Below are positions 24,615-38,000 of a stretch of DNA of 64,000 nucleotides, piece after piece; within the stretch, counting starts at the first letter, position 1, and each line of letters starts with the position of its first letter. Both the position numbers and the translations under genes were made by a program. A model generated the notes under the pieces. It saw only the letters and a list, made by a program, of their open reading frames with translations. It ran no database searches and had not been told where the DNA came from. The stretch covers positions 7,441,001 to 7,505,000 of the forward strand of contig CM056559.1 in assembly GCA_029721515.1 (NCBI GenBank). The letters run 5' to 3'. The stretch is from Synanceia verrucosa. Taxonomy: Eukaryota > Chordata > Actinopteri > Perciformes > Synanceiidae.

Positions 24615-27600
24615 ATGAAGGCTAACAGGTGAGTCCCTCCAATAACTTAACCATCATTTTTGTGCAGTAGAAATACCAAACAACATACCTGAATGAGAAT
24701 ATATTTAAAATCACTATTGCGGCATTAAAAAAAATATACACAGAGCCAATGCTGTTTCATGATTGAAGCCCATGTCACGTTTAAAGAGCATTTTGTTTAA
24801 ACGATGCATTTGTTCTGACTATTTTGCTCAATATACAATTTGGAAGAAAAAGAAAAAAAGTGTTTCCTATTTATTATCTCTGGAGAGATTTTAAAGATGC
24901 AACTGAATTTAATGACAGTATGTTTTTTCCTCGATGATAAACAGAAGTATGATCATGCATGACTCGTGACAATATTATTAAGAAATATTAATATTTTTAT
25001 ATATTAGCACAGTCAAAAGTGACTTAAGTAACTAGTCATAGCTGTTATTAGTGCAGATTTATTCTTATTTAGATTGATCTGTGGTGGAGAGTTTCTCTCT
25101 GAGTAATCGGTTCCTATTGTTTTGCTGCTTTCTCACAGGTCCACACTCAGAACAATGAAACTGGTCATCCTTGTGTGCCAGCTTGGTCTCATTCTGAGGA
25201 CAGAGGCCCAGATACCAGATGCTTGTGTTTTTAGTAATACAAACAGACCTCCAGGTTTGTGTAATTGATTATATATGTTCTTTAGTAGTGATATTTCCAC
25301 ACATCCATGCAGTATGATTTACTTCCTTCTTCCTTTTTCCACACCTCCCAGAAAACTCGGACATAACCGTGGTCTGCGGCACTAAGCATATGGACCTGAG
25401 CATCTACCTTTGCCCCATCTATCAAGCTCTTTACGATGAGTCTCTGTTGGCCCTCAATAAACAGTTCAACAAACCTGAGTGTTATGGAACTGCTGACTGG
25501 AATATGGATCCACCGGTCTTAAAATTCAAATTACCCATGAATGAAACTTACACCTCTTTCTGCAATAATAAGTTTCAGGTATTGTTTATAATAACTTTCA
25601 ATTTTAAAGTCAGTATATCTTGAAACACGGTTGTGGCTCTTTTCCACTAGTACCTGGTACCTGGTGCTAGGTACGTTTTTTTGTACCTCCACAGCCATGG
25701 TTCCAAGCGAGCCAAGACGATGCTAAAACATGACATGAGCCGAATGCCTTCCATTGGCCAACGAGTGTCATCATTGGAAGCGTCATTGGATATGCAAAGT
25801 CCGACTCGCCTGTAAAAGCCAAACACAACTCGACCCCACCATTTTTAAAACCGGCAACTGCTTCGCTATTGTTACACAAAAAAAATGGCATCGCACAAAA
25901 CAACGCCAAGGTTGGTCGAGGAGGTCCAAACAACAAATACATGATCACTTCGGTGTCCTCCATTGTTTGTGATATTAGTGTTGTTGTTTTGCTTCTTCTT
26001 CCCGGTTTTCCGTGTCGCATGTAAATGACTTCAATTTCGCGCTGCCATATGATGACCCCGCCCACGCCGAGGAGGTACTATGAGATACTCAGTTGTAATG
26101 GAAAAGCACCAAAACTGGGCCGTACCGTGCCATGCTATTCCGTACCGCGCTGTGCTGTTACTGTGTAGTGGAAAAGCACCATATGAGTAACCATGCTGCC
26201 CTGCTTTTGAGGACCAAGCAGTCAGCCCATCCCAAACTGCTATGAATCAGAGAACTTATTTCAGTGTTATATGTTATGTTTGTTTGTTTTTTTTCAATAG
26301 ATCATCAATGAGGTTGGGACTGGAGAGTTTGCCCATTTCTCAAACATTCAGTACGTGAACATCTCTGGCAGTGTTACCTCTGTAGACCTTTCCACGAGTA
26401 CGATCACCTATCGCCAGCAGATCCTGTACAAGTTCTCCTGCTACTACCCAATGCAGTATTTAACGGACAGCACTCAAATAGGCGTGTGAGTATGTCATGA
26501 AGAACACTTACGCTGCATGTAAATTAACCAGGATTGAGCTAAATTTGGATTAAAGTTTCTTTTCATCTAATACAGAGCAGGTGTGAGTATTGCCATCAGA
26601 GACAACAATGGTAGCTTCATCAGCACCCTGAGTATGCAGCTCTACCAAGTAAGACCTGCTCGAGCTTTTGGAATTGGACAAAAACTATTTTTTAAAAAAC
26701 AAAAACAAAAACAAAACATTTTGTAACTTTGTGCACTTACTTATTATGTTAAACAGGATGAATTGTACAGAGAGACACTTACTATACCGGAAACAGGACT
26801 CGAGCCAAAGACCAGAATCTATGTTGCAGTTAAAGCCACTAATCTAACAGATAGGTACTGAAATTAATATGCATGTTTGACATTGTGGAAAATATAATTC
26901 TTCCCTTTATCGCAGACAGTTAAATAAGAAATAGATACAATAACTATGAACCCAAAACCATCAACCTGTTAGCTTAGCTTGGCATAAAGACTGGTTAAAA
27001 TCCACCTGTCTGGCCCCGCAGATTCAACGTGCTGCTGGACAGATGCTATGCATCAACACGTCCATATCCCACATTCAGCACCTTTTATGACCTCTTTGTA
27101 GGGTGAGTCTTTTCTTTTGACACTCAGCTCAAAGCCAGCTCTTTGTATTTTTACATGTGCAGTCACTGTGCCTATGTCCTTTTCACCCAAGGTGTAAACA
27201 TGACACACAAACAAAAGTGGAGCTCAATGGGGACTCTCAGAAGGCTCACTTCTCCTTTGAGGTCTTCAGATTTGTGGAGCACAAAAATCAGACAGTTTCT
27301 ACTTTCTACCTGCACTGTGTCACGAGGCTCTGCGAGGCGTCAGAGTGTAACAGTTTAAAGCCTGTGAGTTCCTCCTCAACTGATCTGACCTATTCCCCCT
27401 GTATCTGTGAGAGACTGTTTGGAGTGCAATCATCACAGATTGCGAACATGCTTTTGGTAAATTTTTGGAACAGTTTTCTTTTTGTCTGTTTGTTTTGCAC
27501 AGGACTGTAGATCTTTGCAACGTCTGAGGAAGAGAGAGACGCAGATCTTGTCAAACAGCACCATAATCACCTCACCCCCCATTCTCGTGGGCAAACTGAG

Positions 27601-28109
27601 CACTGGTGTGACTGCCAGACCCACAGATATGACCTCACCCTATCAGACTGAAAATATATACAAATATCAAAGTAAGCAAATGTGGAAAACAAACAACATA
27701 ACTGTGCAGGTTTCCTCGGTTTATTTTACCTTGCACAGTTAGTTTCTTTTCTGGTTCCAAGAGGAAATGATGGGTGGTAATAGCAGCTAAAGTCCAATAG
27801 TACATAAAATAGCAGTGACACAACATGTAATATGTAAATGGACCAAAACAAATATTTCCAGACCTTCAGCTTTATGAACAAATTAAGTTCTCATCGATGT
27901 CTGCTTAAAAGCTGAGATCTTCTCCTCTTATATTACATTTGTTTCGTTTAGTGGAAACATGCAGCAGCATAATGTGAAAAGTCTTAACGCTTCCTGTCCT
28001 CCTTTCTCACACAGGTACATCATCCCTGAGCTGCCATAGTTGTCCTGGTGTAACTGTGATGGCCATAATTGTCTGCAGTGTAATTTTAGCTTTTTCTTTC
28101 TTTGTCTGA
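24615..28109 (+). CDS. ZPLD1-like zona pellucida-domain protein, tandem copy B
   Basis: Ten exons match copy A one for one and base for base in length up to exon 9: 24615-24628, 25139-25254, 25352-25578, 26301-26485, 26576-26648, 26757-26854, 27022-27102, 27192-27363, 27503-27605, 28015-28109. The product is 387 aa: signal peptide, full ZP module, furin-type site R329-L-R-K-R333 and a hydrophobic end. Unlike copy A it stops straight after the membrane segment (AIIVCSVILAFSFFV), so it has no cytoplasmic tail. A stronger donor (AAA|GTAAGC) at 27671/27672 would lengthen exon 9 by 66 bases in the same phase and add 22 residues rich in Thr, Tyr and Gln (409 aa). Intron 3 contains a transposable element absent from copy A. 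The role is presumably the same matrix-polymer type as copy A. Confidence 0.82.
25635..26180. mobile_element. Non-autonomous DNA transposon, GGTACGG family, in intron 3 of gene B
   Basis: The ends GGCTCTTTTCCACTAGTACC and ...GTAGTGGAAAAGCACC are inverted, and the interior has palindromic GTACC/CCGTACCG runs. This is a common teleost MITE type. The equivalent intron of copy A lacks it, so it inserted after the duplication. Relatives lie at 44616-45119 and 51788-51948. I cannot assign the superfamily with certainty; hAT- or PIF-like are candidates. Confidence 0.65.
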
Positions 28110-28114
28110 AAGAC

Positions 28115-29060
28115 GATCTGGTTGTGTGATGTCTCTTCATCTGTCTTCAAATGAGCATGAAGCGATACATAAACATACATATTTTTCTATCTGGAAATGA
28201 ATTAAAATTATTAGTGCAGACTAATACCTACTAATTTTAAGCATCACATGATGTTCAAATTATTGTACATTATGCCACTTTTAGCATTATTAATCATTCA
28301 TCATTATGCCCAACAATCCAAAAATAGACTTGTAAAAGCCCTACATTTAATTTCTTTAATTTCACTTGTCTTGTGCAACAGTTTAGCACGTCGCATTATG
28401 CTGTCAAATTACATATGTAACAATACTGTCAAAATAAGAGTTGGTCTGAGAAGCTTAAGTGAATATTTATATTTTTGTTTTTTTTTAATAGTTACTGCTG
28501 TTTGCCATAGTTAGGAAGTAAATAAGTGTGTTGTTCACTGGGGACAACTAACAAAATGGTGGACCTTAAAGTGTAAGTTAAATTATATAAATATAGAGCC
28601 TGGTACAACTGTGTGGGTATTATACCTTTATTCACATTCTTCTATGGATATTGATGAAGACCTGGGTTGTTACCTTTGTTACATGTAAGTCATGTATTTA
28701 ATTGAGGTTTATTGTGGCGTTGCTGTCTGTTTTTTTTTTTTTTTTTTATTAGATTAAATTTCTGTCTGCCTCAGTGCTTCTTTTTGTCCAGTGACCTGAT
28801 TGTTTGAACACATTTAAAGAGTTAAAAGCCAACAGAGAGAACAGCAGATGTCTTAAATTTCATCTTTTCTTCCTAAACAAAAGCTCACAGTTGTGCCAGT
28901 GCATGGATTTATACACAACTCACTCTCCAGAGGAGATTTGGTTAAAATATGCTCACACAGGTTGTTTCCAATTTTTCCACTGACTTTTGAAATCTGTAAA
29001 ACTATTGATGTTGACACCTCTCAGACATATACCGTCTTTGCGGTATGGCAGTTTGATATA
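28115..29060. other. Gap between ZPLD1-like B and sytl2
   Basis: The gap is AT-rich, with an uninterrupted T run at about 28731-28747 and no supported exon. It also holds the 3' UTR of both convergent genes; no clear poly(A) hexamer was assigned for copy B. Confidence 0.5.
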
Positions 29061-29065
29061 CTTAG

Positions 29066-32000
29066 TTATTTAGAAGTAGTTTTTGCAGAGTTCAGCATTC
29101 TTAATGGGAGTATGTCCTCCACCCATTCATTTGGGGCGTCTATCATGCGCTCCCACAAGGCCGTCTCATAAGAAGTTGAGTCCATCCACTCCACCAGCGC
29201 TCCATAACTTCTGCCTACATGGAGACACAGAGACAAATACAAGCATTACAAATACAAACCACAAATTGGGGTGTTTTTAGGCCCAAATAGGTCAAATTAT
29301 CCAATATTTTCTCAATAAAGCACAGTTTGAGAACCACTTATCTAAACTACTAAACTGTATATAAAAAAGTTAAAATTAGCTCCTCCTGAACCTGCTACAG
29401 CACAACAGTAAATGTGCATTGATGAAGTATCAGTATTAACAATTAACTTAAATACAGGCAACTACTAAATGAAAACAGAAATATACATTTTGATTTTACC
29501 AGCTGGCAGACTGTAATACCTAAAACAGAAATCTCTCTAGAGATAAAATCTCTCTCTGTATGTATGTGAATACTGTATATAATAAATGAGTGAGTGAATA
29601 ATGAATGCTGCTCGTCTTATAGTTTCTCAAATAATAGTTTCCTGTCACAGCACTTGCACCTCCTTTTCTCCAGAAAGTGCAGCTTCTTGGATTATCAGCA
29701 CATTGTCATCCCCACTCATCACATACCGGCACTCTGTCACACCTCTTGGCATCAATTTAGGTTTAGACAACAAAACTAGCAAAAGCTACATACAGTAGGT
29801 TGTCTTAAACCTGCTGGGTTTGACACCAATGAACAGCTGATTGTAACGTGAAAGTGACACTTAACACATGGGACACAAACAGTGACCTGCTGATGAAAGC
29901 CTTGCATTTTTTGGATCCATCTACTTCATTGTCTTTGTCTTTTAGCTCTTGAAACTGTCACTCACCATCACCCCTAGCCGACTTTCTCTTAGCATTTAGT
30001 GTTCCAGGGTGGATTAACATTGTAGTTAATGGACATTTCATACCAGCTGTACTGAACGCTGATGGCCGTGACAAAGCCTCAGTATTTGACACTCTGGGAA
30101 TGAGAACGGGCTGGCTATTCCCCAGCTGATGATCACTGCCTTTGCATGAGTCAGGCTGTTCAGTTTTAAATAGGCTTCTTCCTCTACCAGTACCTGTTCC
30201 AGATCCAATCCTAAGACCACCCAGCAGGGTGCTGGCTAGCCTGTCTCGGTCCCAGACTGTGAGCTCCACGCAGGCCTCCGACAGATCAGCCTGTCTGATG
30301 CCGTCGTACACCATTGTGTGGTTAAACCCTGGGTCTGCTGTCCTCCGCAGCACACGAGTCTTCTGCCGACTCTTCCTGCTCGTGTCCGGCAGCACGAAGC
30401 TTGAGAGGGAAGTGGAAATATGTTTACTGACACAGGGGAAAACTTCAATTGATTAGGGATTTTTAGGAGTGACCTTAACTGCTTTCTTGCTGAGAGCTAG
30501 GTCAGAAGATGGATCATAATCTTTGAGTGGCATCAATCTTCCCAAGAAAGCAAATGAGCGTAGGCTTTCCAAAGTGAAAGAAAAACTTCTTTTCTTAAGA
30601 TGTTTGATATATGTTTCTGCATACCACTTAACATATGGGTCGATGGCAGCCCTGATTAGGGGTAGGTTCTTGCATTCTTTCACCCAAATGTGAATCTCTC
30701 CGGTGTTTGGATGTTGTAATCCTTTAAAGAAGAAATGACAAAATATTTTTTATATATTGGGTCTATGTCTACTTCGATAGCTGATATCATACACATTACA
30801 TCAGGAAATAAAATTGGACACTATAAGAGGGTTTAAATTTACAGTTGTGGGTGGAATTATGTATAACTTAAATTTACATTTTAAAAAAAAGCAGAATAAT
30901 AACCTAATAATAATAGAATAAGATTGTGTGCGGACCCTCACTGCGGATGGTCTGTGGCAGGAAACGTAATGCTAGTCTCATCTCTCCTCGACCATGTGAT
31001 GGCGCCAGAGTGGGTGCAGTCTGAAACATTTGATGGAGTATGTTACATAAACCATTGATCCAAAACCCATCATGAAGCTCTGAAACTCTAAAGTACATGT
31101 GATATAACCAGCTGAAACTCAGGGTTGCTGATCATATTCTTAGATAGACTGCTGTTATTAGATGAGAAACAAATGCCGCGGATAAAAGCCTGTTTGTTTT
31201 TCTTCTTACTCTTGATTTCAGGGCAAAGTAGTTCATCTGGGTGCGGTCAAAGTCCCACTTGGAGAGGTCGATGTCTACCTCGCCCAGGAAACTGTTCCTG
31301 CCAAAGGTGTCATGATGCCAAACAGAGAGAATGAGCGTCTGGGTTCTGAGGTACTCCATGCGAACACGATACTGCAAGGATAGGGAAGAGCGAGTTGCTT
31401 TTGTTTGTTAAGTAACATGCATACCAAATATTAAGCATGATAATGTCGACTGATTCTTACTCTGAGGATCTCGTTGAAAGTTGGATTCAGCGTCTTCTTT
31501 TTTACAGATGTTTTTCTCTTTCCCAGATTACCTTTGTCAGGAGACAGGTAGCTTTTGACATACCTTTAAAAGCAAAAACATATATAACACCATGTTGAGT
31601 CACAGCTAGGGGCCTAAATGTACTTCCTGACTTGCCAGCAACTGGTAAACAAAACAAAATTACACCCTGAGAACAATGTATGTTTTTCAGAACATACAGT
31701 ATAACCGTACAACAGGAATGTCCTCTTTATTTACTTTCTTCAATTCCTAGATGCTTATTGGATCATGATCATATTATTGATCAAAAAATTGAGCCAAGAT
31801 GGCCTAAATTTGCTGTTTGACATAACTTCAGACTATACCACACATAAAACGAATGTCTATCTTGAGGCTTTATTGGTTTCTGATTCTGTGACATAGGGAA
31901 AACCCGTGCAATCCCAAAACATCTCTTAGACCTTTTATATCCCGTGTAATATTTTGTCACAACTATTCAATGAGCATCCCCTGAAACAATTTTGAGCCCA

Positions 32001-35000
32001 CTTCCCACTTTGGAAACTGTCCTCCATGTAAACAGTGAATACATTCCACATACAACATCGAGCTATGATGATTTCAGTTGCAGTACTCACGGATCTGAGC
32101 GGCCCCTCTTTTGGTCAACTGCCGCCAGGTCTTGGCATTTAGCCACAAAGATGTGAAACTCTCTGAGTCTGTGGATGTAGTTGATGGAGAACTGGATGTT
32201 TCCCTGAACCTCCACATTCCCAAAGTCTGCGCTATACATCGTCATCACACTTCCACTCAGCTAGGAGCACACACAAAACAAACAGGCAAACATTTTACAT
32301 CATCAATCACAGGTCTATCTGCAGTCATTATATGCATATTTTTATTGGATAATTTGTGGTTTTGGTTTTGTGAAAATCTCCTGATGTCACCGTCATGGGT
32401 CATATTTCATAATACTTTGCCATTTTATACTCCACACTTGAGGCTAGCATCTTGCAGCTATGTTAGCCACTATTGACATAACGCCTCTGAATGTCCCAGT
32501 TGTCAGAGAGTTAAGTTATATTATGCATTATGGTAGTTATGGGAGTGTGATGCGAGATCTTAGCACTCTTTTCATGCTTGTGCTTGACCATTTGGTTCGT
32601 ACCATGAGTCTGATGGAGGCAGACAGGGCTACCACTCCAAACAAGAAAACACACTATGGGTTAAGGATAAGTGTAGATTAATAGAGCTGAGTCTGAGTGT
32701 TAAGTGTGCTAATGCCCTAGTGTGAACATACAGAAGACAAAGAAGCCATGCCAGAGGAGCCGGTGAGGTTATAGAAAGAGCTGCCCATCATTAGTCTTCC
32801 TGGATAGTCAGTGTACTCGCAGGTGGAATCAGAGTCTCTGCCATCGTCCTGAAACATAGACAACAGGCACAGAAAGCTCTGTGCACGGGGAAGCAGAGCA
32901 GGCTTTGACCCTACTGGACTAAAAGATGCAGGGGTTGCTTTACCTCCTTCTGTAAGAACGAAGGAACCGATTTGCTCATCTTCTTCAGATGCTCTGGATC
33001 TGAACATAAGGATGGAGATGGTGATGGGATGGATGAAGCTAAAGAGTGGAGGATTTAGAAGCAGATGATACACTAATTTGCTTGCAAATATATCCATAAT
33101 GAAAAGGATCAGACGTGTCTTACCATCAGTAATGCGTCTCATGTCAGCAGTCGGGTCTTGTCTTCTTTCTTGTCCTGTGAACAATCAAAAGAAGGTCATC
33201 CAAGATGATCTGTGCACATGTGAGACTCATATGGTATCTGGAGCTGGAAGTTGGACATGCTCACGTGGTGATAAAGATGCTGTGAGGTCTTCCATACTTT
33301 TGGCCATCATTTTAGGCCGTGCTTCTGCTCGCCGCAGTGCTTTCCTCACAAGGTTTTGACTCTCACCGACATTCCCACCTACAGTATGTATGGAGAGAAA
33401 AAGCAGCAGGTGCGGTTTTTCATATTCAAAGTTCATGTAAATATTTGACATGACTGTTTACAGTGATATCGGACACAGTATGTTTACAGAGGATAGAGTG
33501 TTTGTTTAAGTTCACATAATTTGTGTGTCTATACTTACAGTTAGGACTGCAACTAACAATTATTATAAATAAAACATCACAAAGTTACATCACAAAATCT
33601 AATGAACTGAATGGCTTGTTTTGGCCAACACACAGTCCAAAACCAAAATAAATGTATGTTCAGTTTGCTTTACTGCAAGAGCAAGAAAAGCAAATTCTCT
33701 AATTCGTGAACCTGGCACCAAGAAATGTTTGGTTGCAAAAAAATGACTAGTCCTGATGTGAAGTCAAGGTATTCCATGTGGCAAGTAGGAAGTGAAAGAT
33801 GATGGTTCTTTTATACTGTTGTGATTTAAAAGTCTCTAATTTGTGTTGCCATTAACCTGAACATTTTTAGTTAAGGTTAGGGTTAGTCTGTCATTGACAC
33901 ATTGGCACTGGTTGGAAGCATATACAGTATGCTTTAGGTGCAGTTCCTGCTTCAAAACTCTTAAAGCTACTGTGAAACAAAGCTGTCATGAAGCTGCTTA
34001 ATAAGGGTTGTAGGTTTGTGAAAAACATTTTTCATCTGTCTCAGTGAAGTAGGAGTGACATCTTGCCCTGCCCAAGTTAAACATAGGCAGCTAAGCTCAA
34101 GCACACAGTGTTTACAGAGATTTGCTTCTGCCAACACAGATAACCTGACACGGACATGATACCAAGGATACAGCTAGATTCAAAGTGATAATAAAATAAT
34201 AGTCGTCCATGAGTCTGCAAGCAGACAACAGGACTTCACTAATTTTACTTTTATCAAAGGTACAGTTTCAAGAAGGAACTTTCAGACTCCTTTACCTTAC
34301 TTGTTTTGAATTGAAGGGGAAGACAGGACAATGACTTGTTCAAAGTTTCAAGAATAGCTCACATTTAGATCTTAAATAAAATGTAAAAATATGACTATTA
34401 AATAAAAAGTGAAGTTGGTGCTCACGGTTTGAACTGCTCCTTGAGTTGGACCAGCTGTCTGAAGTGCTGCTCACAGATGACTCCTGACCTGCGTCTGAAC
34501 TGCTGTTGTATGCCCTCAGGGGGCGCTGACTCGTCTTGCCGACCCTTCTGTTGTAACGCTCCTCTGGAAACACCGGAGTGCTGGTCCTCACTGGTCCACC
34601 CAGGTCAAAGTCATACCTAGGCTTTGCTTCAGATCCCTCATCCTCCACAGCTGGGGTGAGGGAAGTGAGGACACTGTTGTCATCTGTCATGCCCAGGTAG
34701 TGCCGGTAGTCTCTTGGAACGCATGCCCGTGCACGAGGAGTCACAGTTTCACTTTCCTCTGGTGATCTCCTCAGTGAGGCGCCTTTTTCAGCGTTCTGCC
34801 TCTGCTTTCGGCTCTGGGAGTATATGGGGCTTACATCCATTTTAAGCTCATTTTCATCAGGAAAACAAAGAGAGAACATGCTAGAGGCTCGACGCAAGGA
34901 ATTCCCACGACTGCTCGAATAGCTGAAGCTGTCTTTTCTGCTCTTCTGAGGCCGAATCTCTTTTCCAGAACTGCTTGGCGATTTTGAATTCTCCTCTCTA

Positions 35001-38000
35001 TTAGAGTCTCTCGAATTCCTTCTGGACTCAGCTGTATAAGTCAATGCATTGTTTTTGCCATCATTTGATGCTCTTGACCCTGTCGGTATATCATTAGGTG
35101 ACCTTGATGGGTTCTGAACAGGTGGAGATGATTTCATGGCGACTGGCCTTGTTTTCTCTGATATGGAGTCACCAATCTTTAACTCTGGAGATGAAAGCTG
35201 GCTTCTTATTGGCTCGTTCCTTTTGGGGCTTTTGGGTTTGTTGAAGGCAGAAGATACCTTGGCGTCTGATGTGGCCTCGCCCCAGAAATCACGTAAAGTA
35301 TTAAACTGTGTTCGGTTCGTGCTCAGGCTAGGGGACAACTTTTCTATTCTCTGATTCAAAGGAAGAACAGTAAAACTGTGAGGCTCAGAGTCTCCCTCAT
35401 CAGTGCCTGAATAATTTCCAGTCAACGTCAGATCATACTCTGACTTTGTATATCTTTTAGTCAGTTTTGCTTGACTTACACCATGAGCAACTTGACCATC
35501 ACCAGGAGCTTTAGGTTTGCCGGTGTAAAACACGGACTTTTTCCTCTCCTGCTCCCAGAAAGTCTTGAGCTGCTTTATCTTCTCTGTGGCACTTTCTTGA
35601 TGCGGTAGACCTTGTCTGTCTGAGCGAGGACTGCCAATTCTGTCTTTGTTAGACATATCCTCCTTTTGTTTAGGAGATGATAGTATGCTTTTATCATCAC
35701 CATCCCTCATCTTTGCATCTTCACTTAAACCTCTATGCATTTGTGTTTTGTAGTCCATGTATGGACTGTTTCTGGACAAATAGAGCTTCTCAGAATCTCG
35801 ATCTGTATCCAGCTGAGACACGGTAATGGTCTCGGACAGTTCATCTTGCAGTGACGTTTCTCTAGTTTGGGAAATACTGTCAGGGTGTGGCTCGAACTGG
35901 ACGGGTGTAATCATTTGTGAGCTGAGTCCAGTTACACATAAACTCTCAGCCTCTGAACCGCTTCGGTCAACTTCTTGGGGACTGGCTGCTAACTTTAAAT
36001 AATCTGAGTTGCATCTTGAGTTATTATTGTTCCTCTGAGTTGAAGTATTAATCACCAGACTGTGTATGTCCTGGTTATCATTTGTCTTTTCAGTATTTTT
36101 TTGTTCTCTTTCATCCCAAGGATCTGAAGCAGTCTTATCGTAAATCCCCTTCCCGTTGTATATTCCAGGCACAGTGGGCACATCAGGCGCTCTGTGAGGG
36201 TTGTCCACTTTTTCCTTGTCTTCTTCCGCTGAGAGGTGAACAGGTTTTTGTCCTTTGTCGCTGGGCTTGATTGATTTGCTGACAAGTACTTTAGGTCCCA
36301 TGTTGCTTTTCTCCCAGAATGACTTCAGATCAGAGATTTGGTGTTGTTGACTTTCAATGTTATCATCTTTAACTTCCTGTGACTGCATTCTTTCTCTGGC
36401 ATCCGTCTTCACCCCTTCTTGTGTTTCTTTTAACTCTTTAGCCTCATAGGTCTGTTTTTGTAAGTAATCCCTCCTTATTTCAAGTGGTTCATTCTTTCTA
36501 TCACTTATAATATTCCTGGTATTTTTCTGAAATGAATCTTCACCTCTTATTTTGCCGATATCAATGTGTTTATCAGAGATATTTTTGCCTTTTAGACTGT
36601 CATCTGTTTTTGGCCAATCAAGGCTGTCCGTGCTGCGACTGAACCAGTCCAGTACCTTTGCGATGGAGTCCTCATCACCAGTGGGACTAGTGGTCTGAGT
36701 GGATAATTGAAAAGCATGTTTTTGATTTGATTTCTTCTGTATTTGCACATCTGAATTATCAATGAAGTTGAGATCGTAAGATATTGGAGGATCTGGATCT
36801 GAAAAAAAGAAAAGTTTGACAAGAGAATTAAATAGGCCACTTGTCAGAGTATAGTCAGATTTACCTCATTTTCCAGGGGCCCACATTTTTTACTACCAAC
36901 ACCAAAGTTCAGCTATGCTAGCTGCACAGATGCACGCCAAGAAGATTAAATAAATAAGGAATATTATAGTTTTTGCAGCTTAGGTAAAGGTAAAGCCTGC
37001 AAATTTCTCTTCAGACCTTTTAGCCATCATTTTATGGGTCCACAGGTTAGGAACCACTGACTCAGCTGACATTTGACGCTTAATGGTTTAAAAATACTTT
37101 TATTTTCACCAAGTTATTTCTTGTTTCTGAACTCACCCACGGTGCTTTGGGGCAGACTCAGCTCTCCCTGCCTCACTGATGTTCCCATACTGCTGTTGTT
37201 TCCTCCGTTGATATCCTGAATGCTGCCTGTGTGCAGGACGACGGCGTTCAACGCCGTGTCTTCTCCTGGTGTCCAGTCATCTGTTTTGTCGCTGTTCGGT
37301 GGGATCTCTCGGTCTGTGGACACATCACTCCTGCTGTATGTGGCTGCTCTGAAATTATGCAGGTTGTGAGTTGCAGTGGAAGGATGAGTGAGTTTAATTA
37401 AAATGTTGAGGTCAGCGTTGTGGAAGGAATTGTCCACTAACCTGTCTCTTGTTCGAGAAGGTGGTTTTCTTTCTCTCTCCAGGCTGGAATTAGATGAAAA
37501 CTGAGACTGAGACTGAAATACTTGATCAGAAACTCTTTTCTGTGGTATTTCATCTTGGCCCTTCAGGCAGGACTGGTTAGAGCTCTCACTGGACCCCCGC
37601 TGCAGGCTCAATCTTGGGGCAGGAACAATCCCCGCTGACCCTTCCTGTGAATCTAATGCCATGCCACTGCTTTCAGACTGACTTGAGGTATGTCTTGAGA
37701 GAAATGTCCTCTTCTTTGGAACTGGCCTGAAACCTACAGAGGAGCCCTCTGAAGTGAGGGAGCCCCGCGAGGTCTGACTGGCCTCTGCAGGATGGCTCTT
37801 CAGGGGAGAAATGGGATCTGAGGGAAGTAAAATGAAAGAAATGCTCAGTTTAGTTTCAATACTGGGCTGTTTACACGTTAATTTTTGTGTGTCATGTGGT
37901 CAATGTTTATTTCATAGGCTCACAAATGTTTGCTGAAGTTGCTATTCAAACCTGTCTCAGGTGTCTCCTGGTCCCAACCATTTGACATGTCATCATTTTC

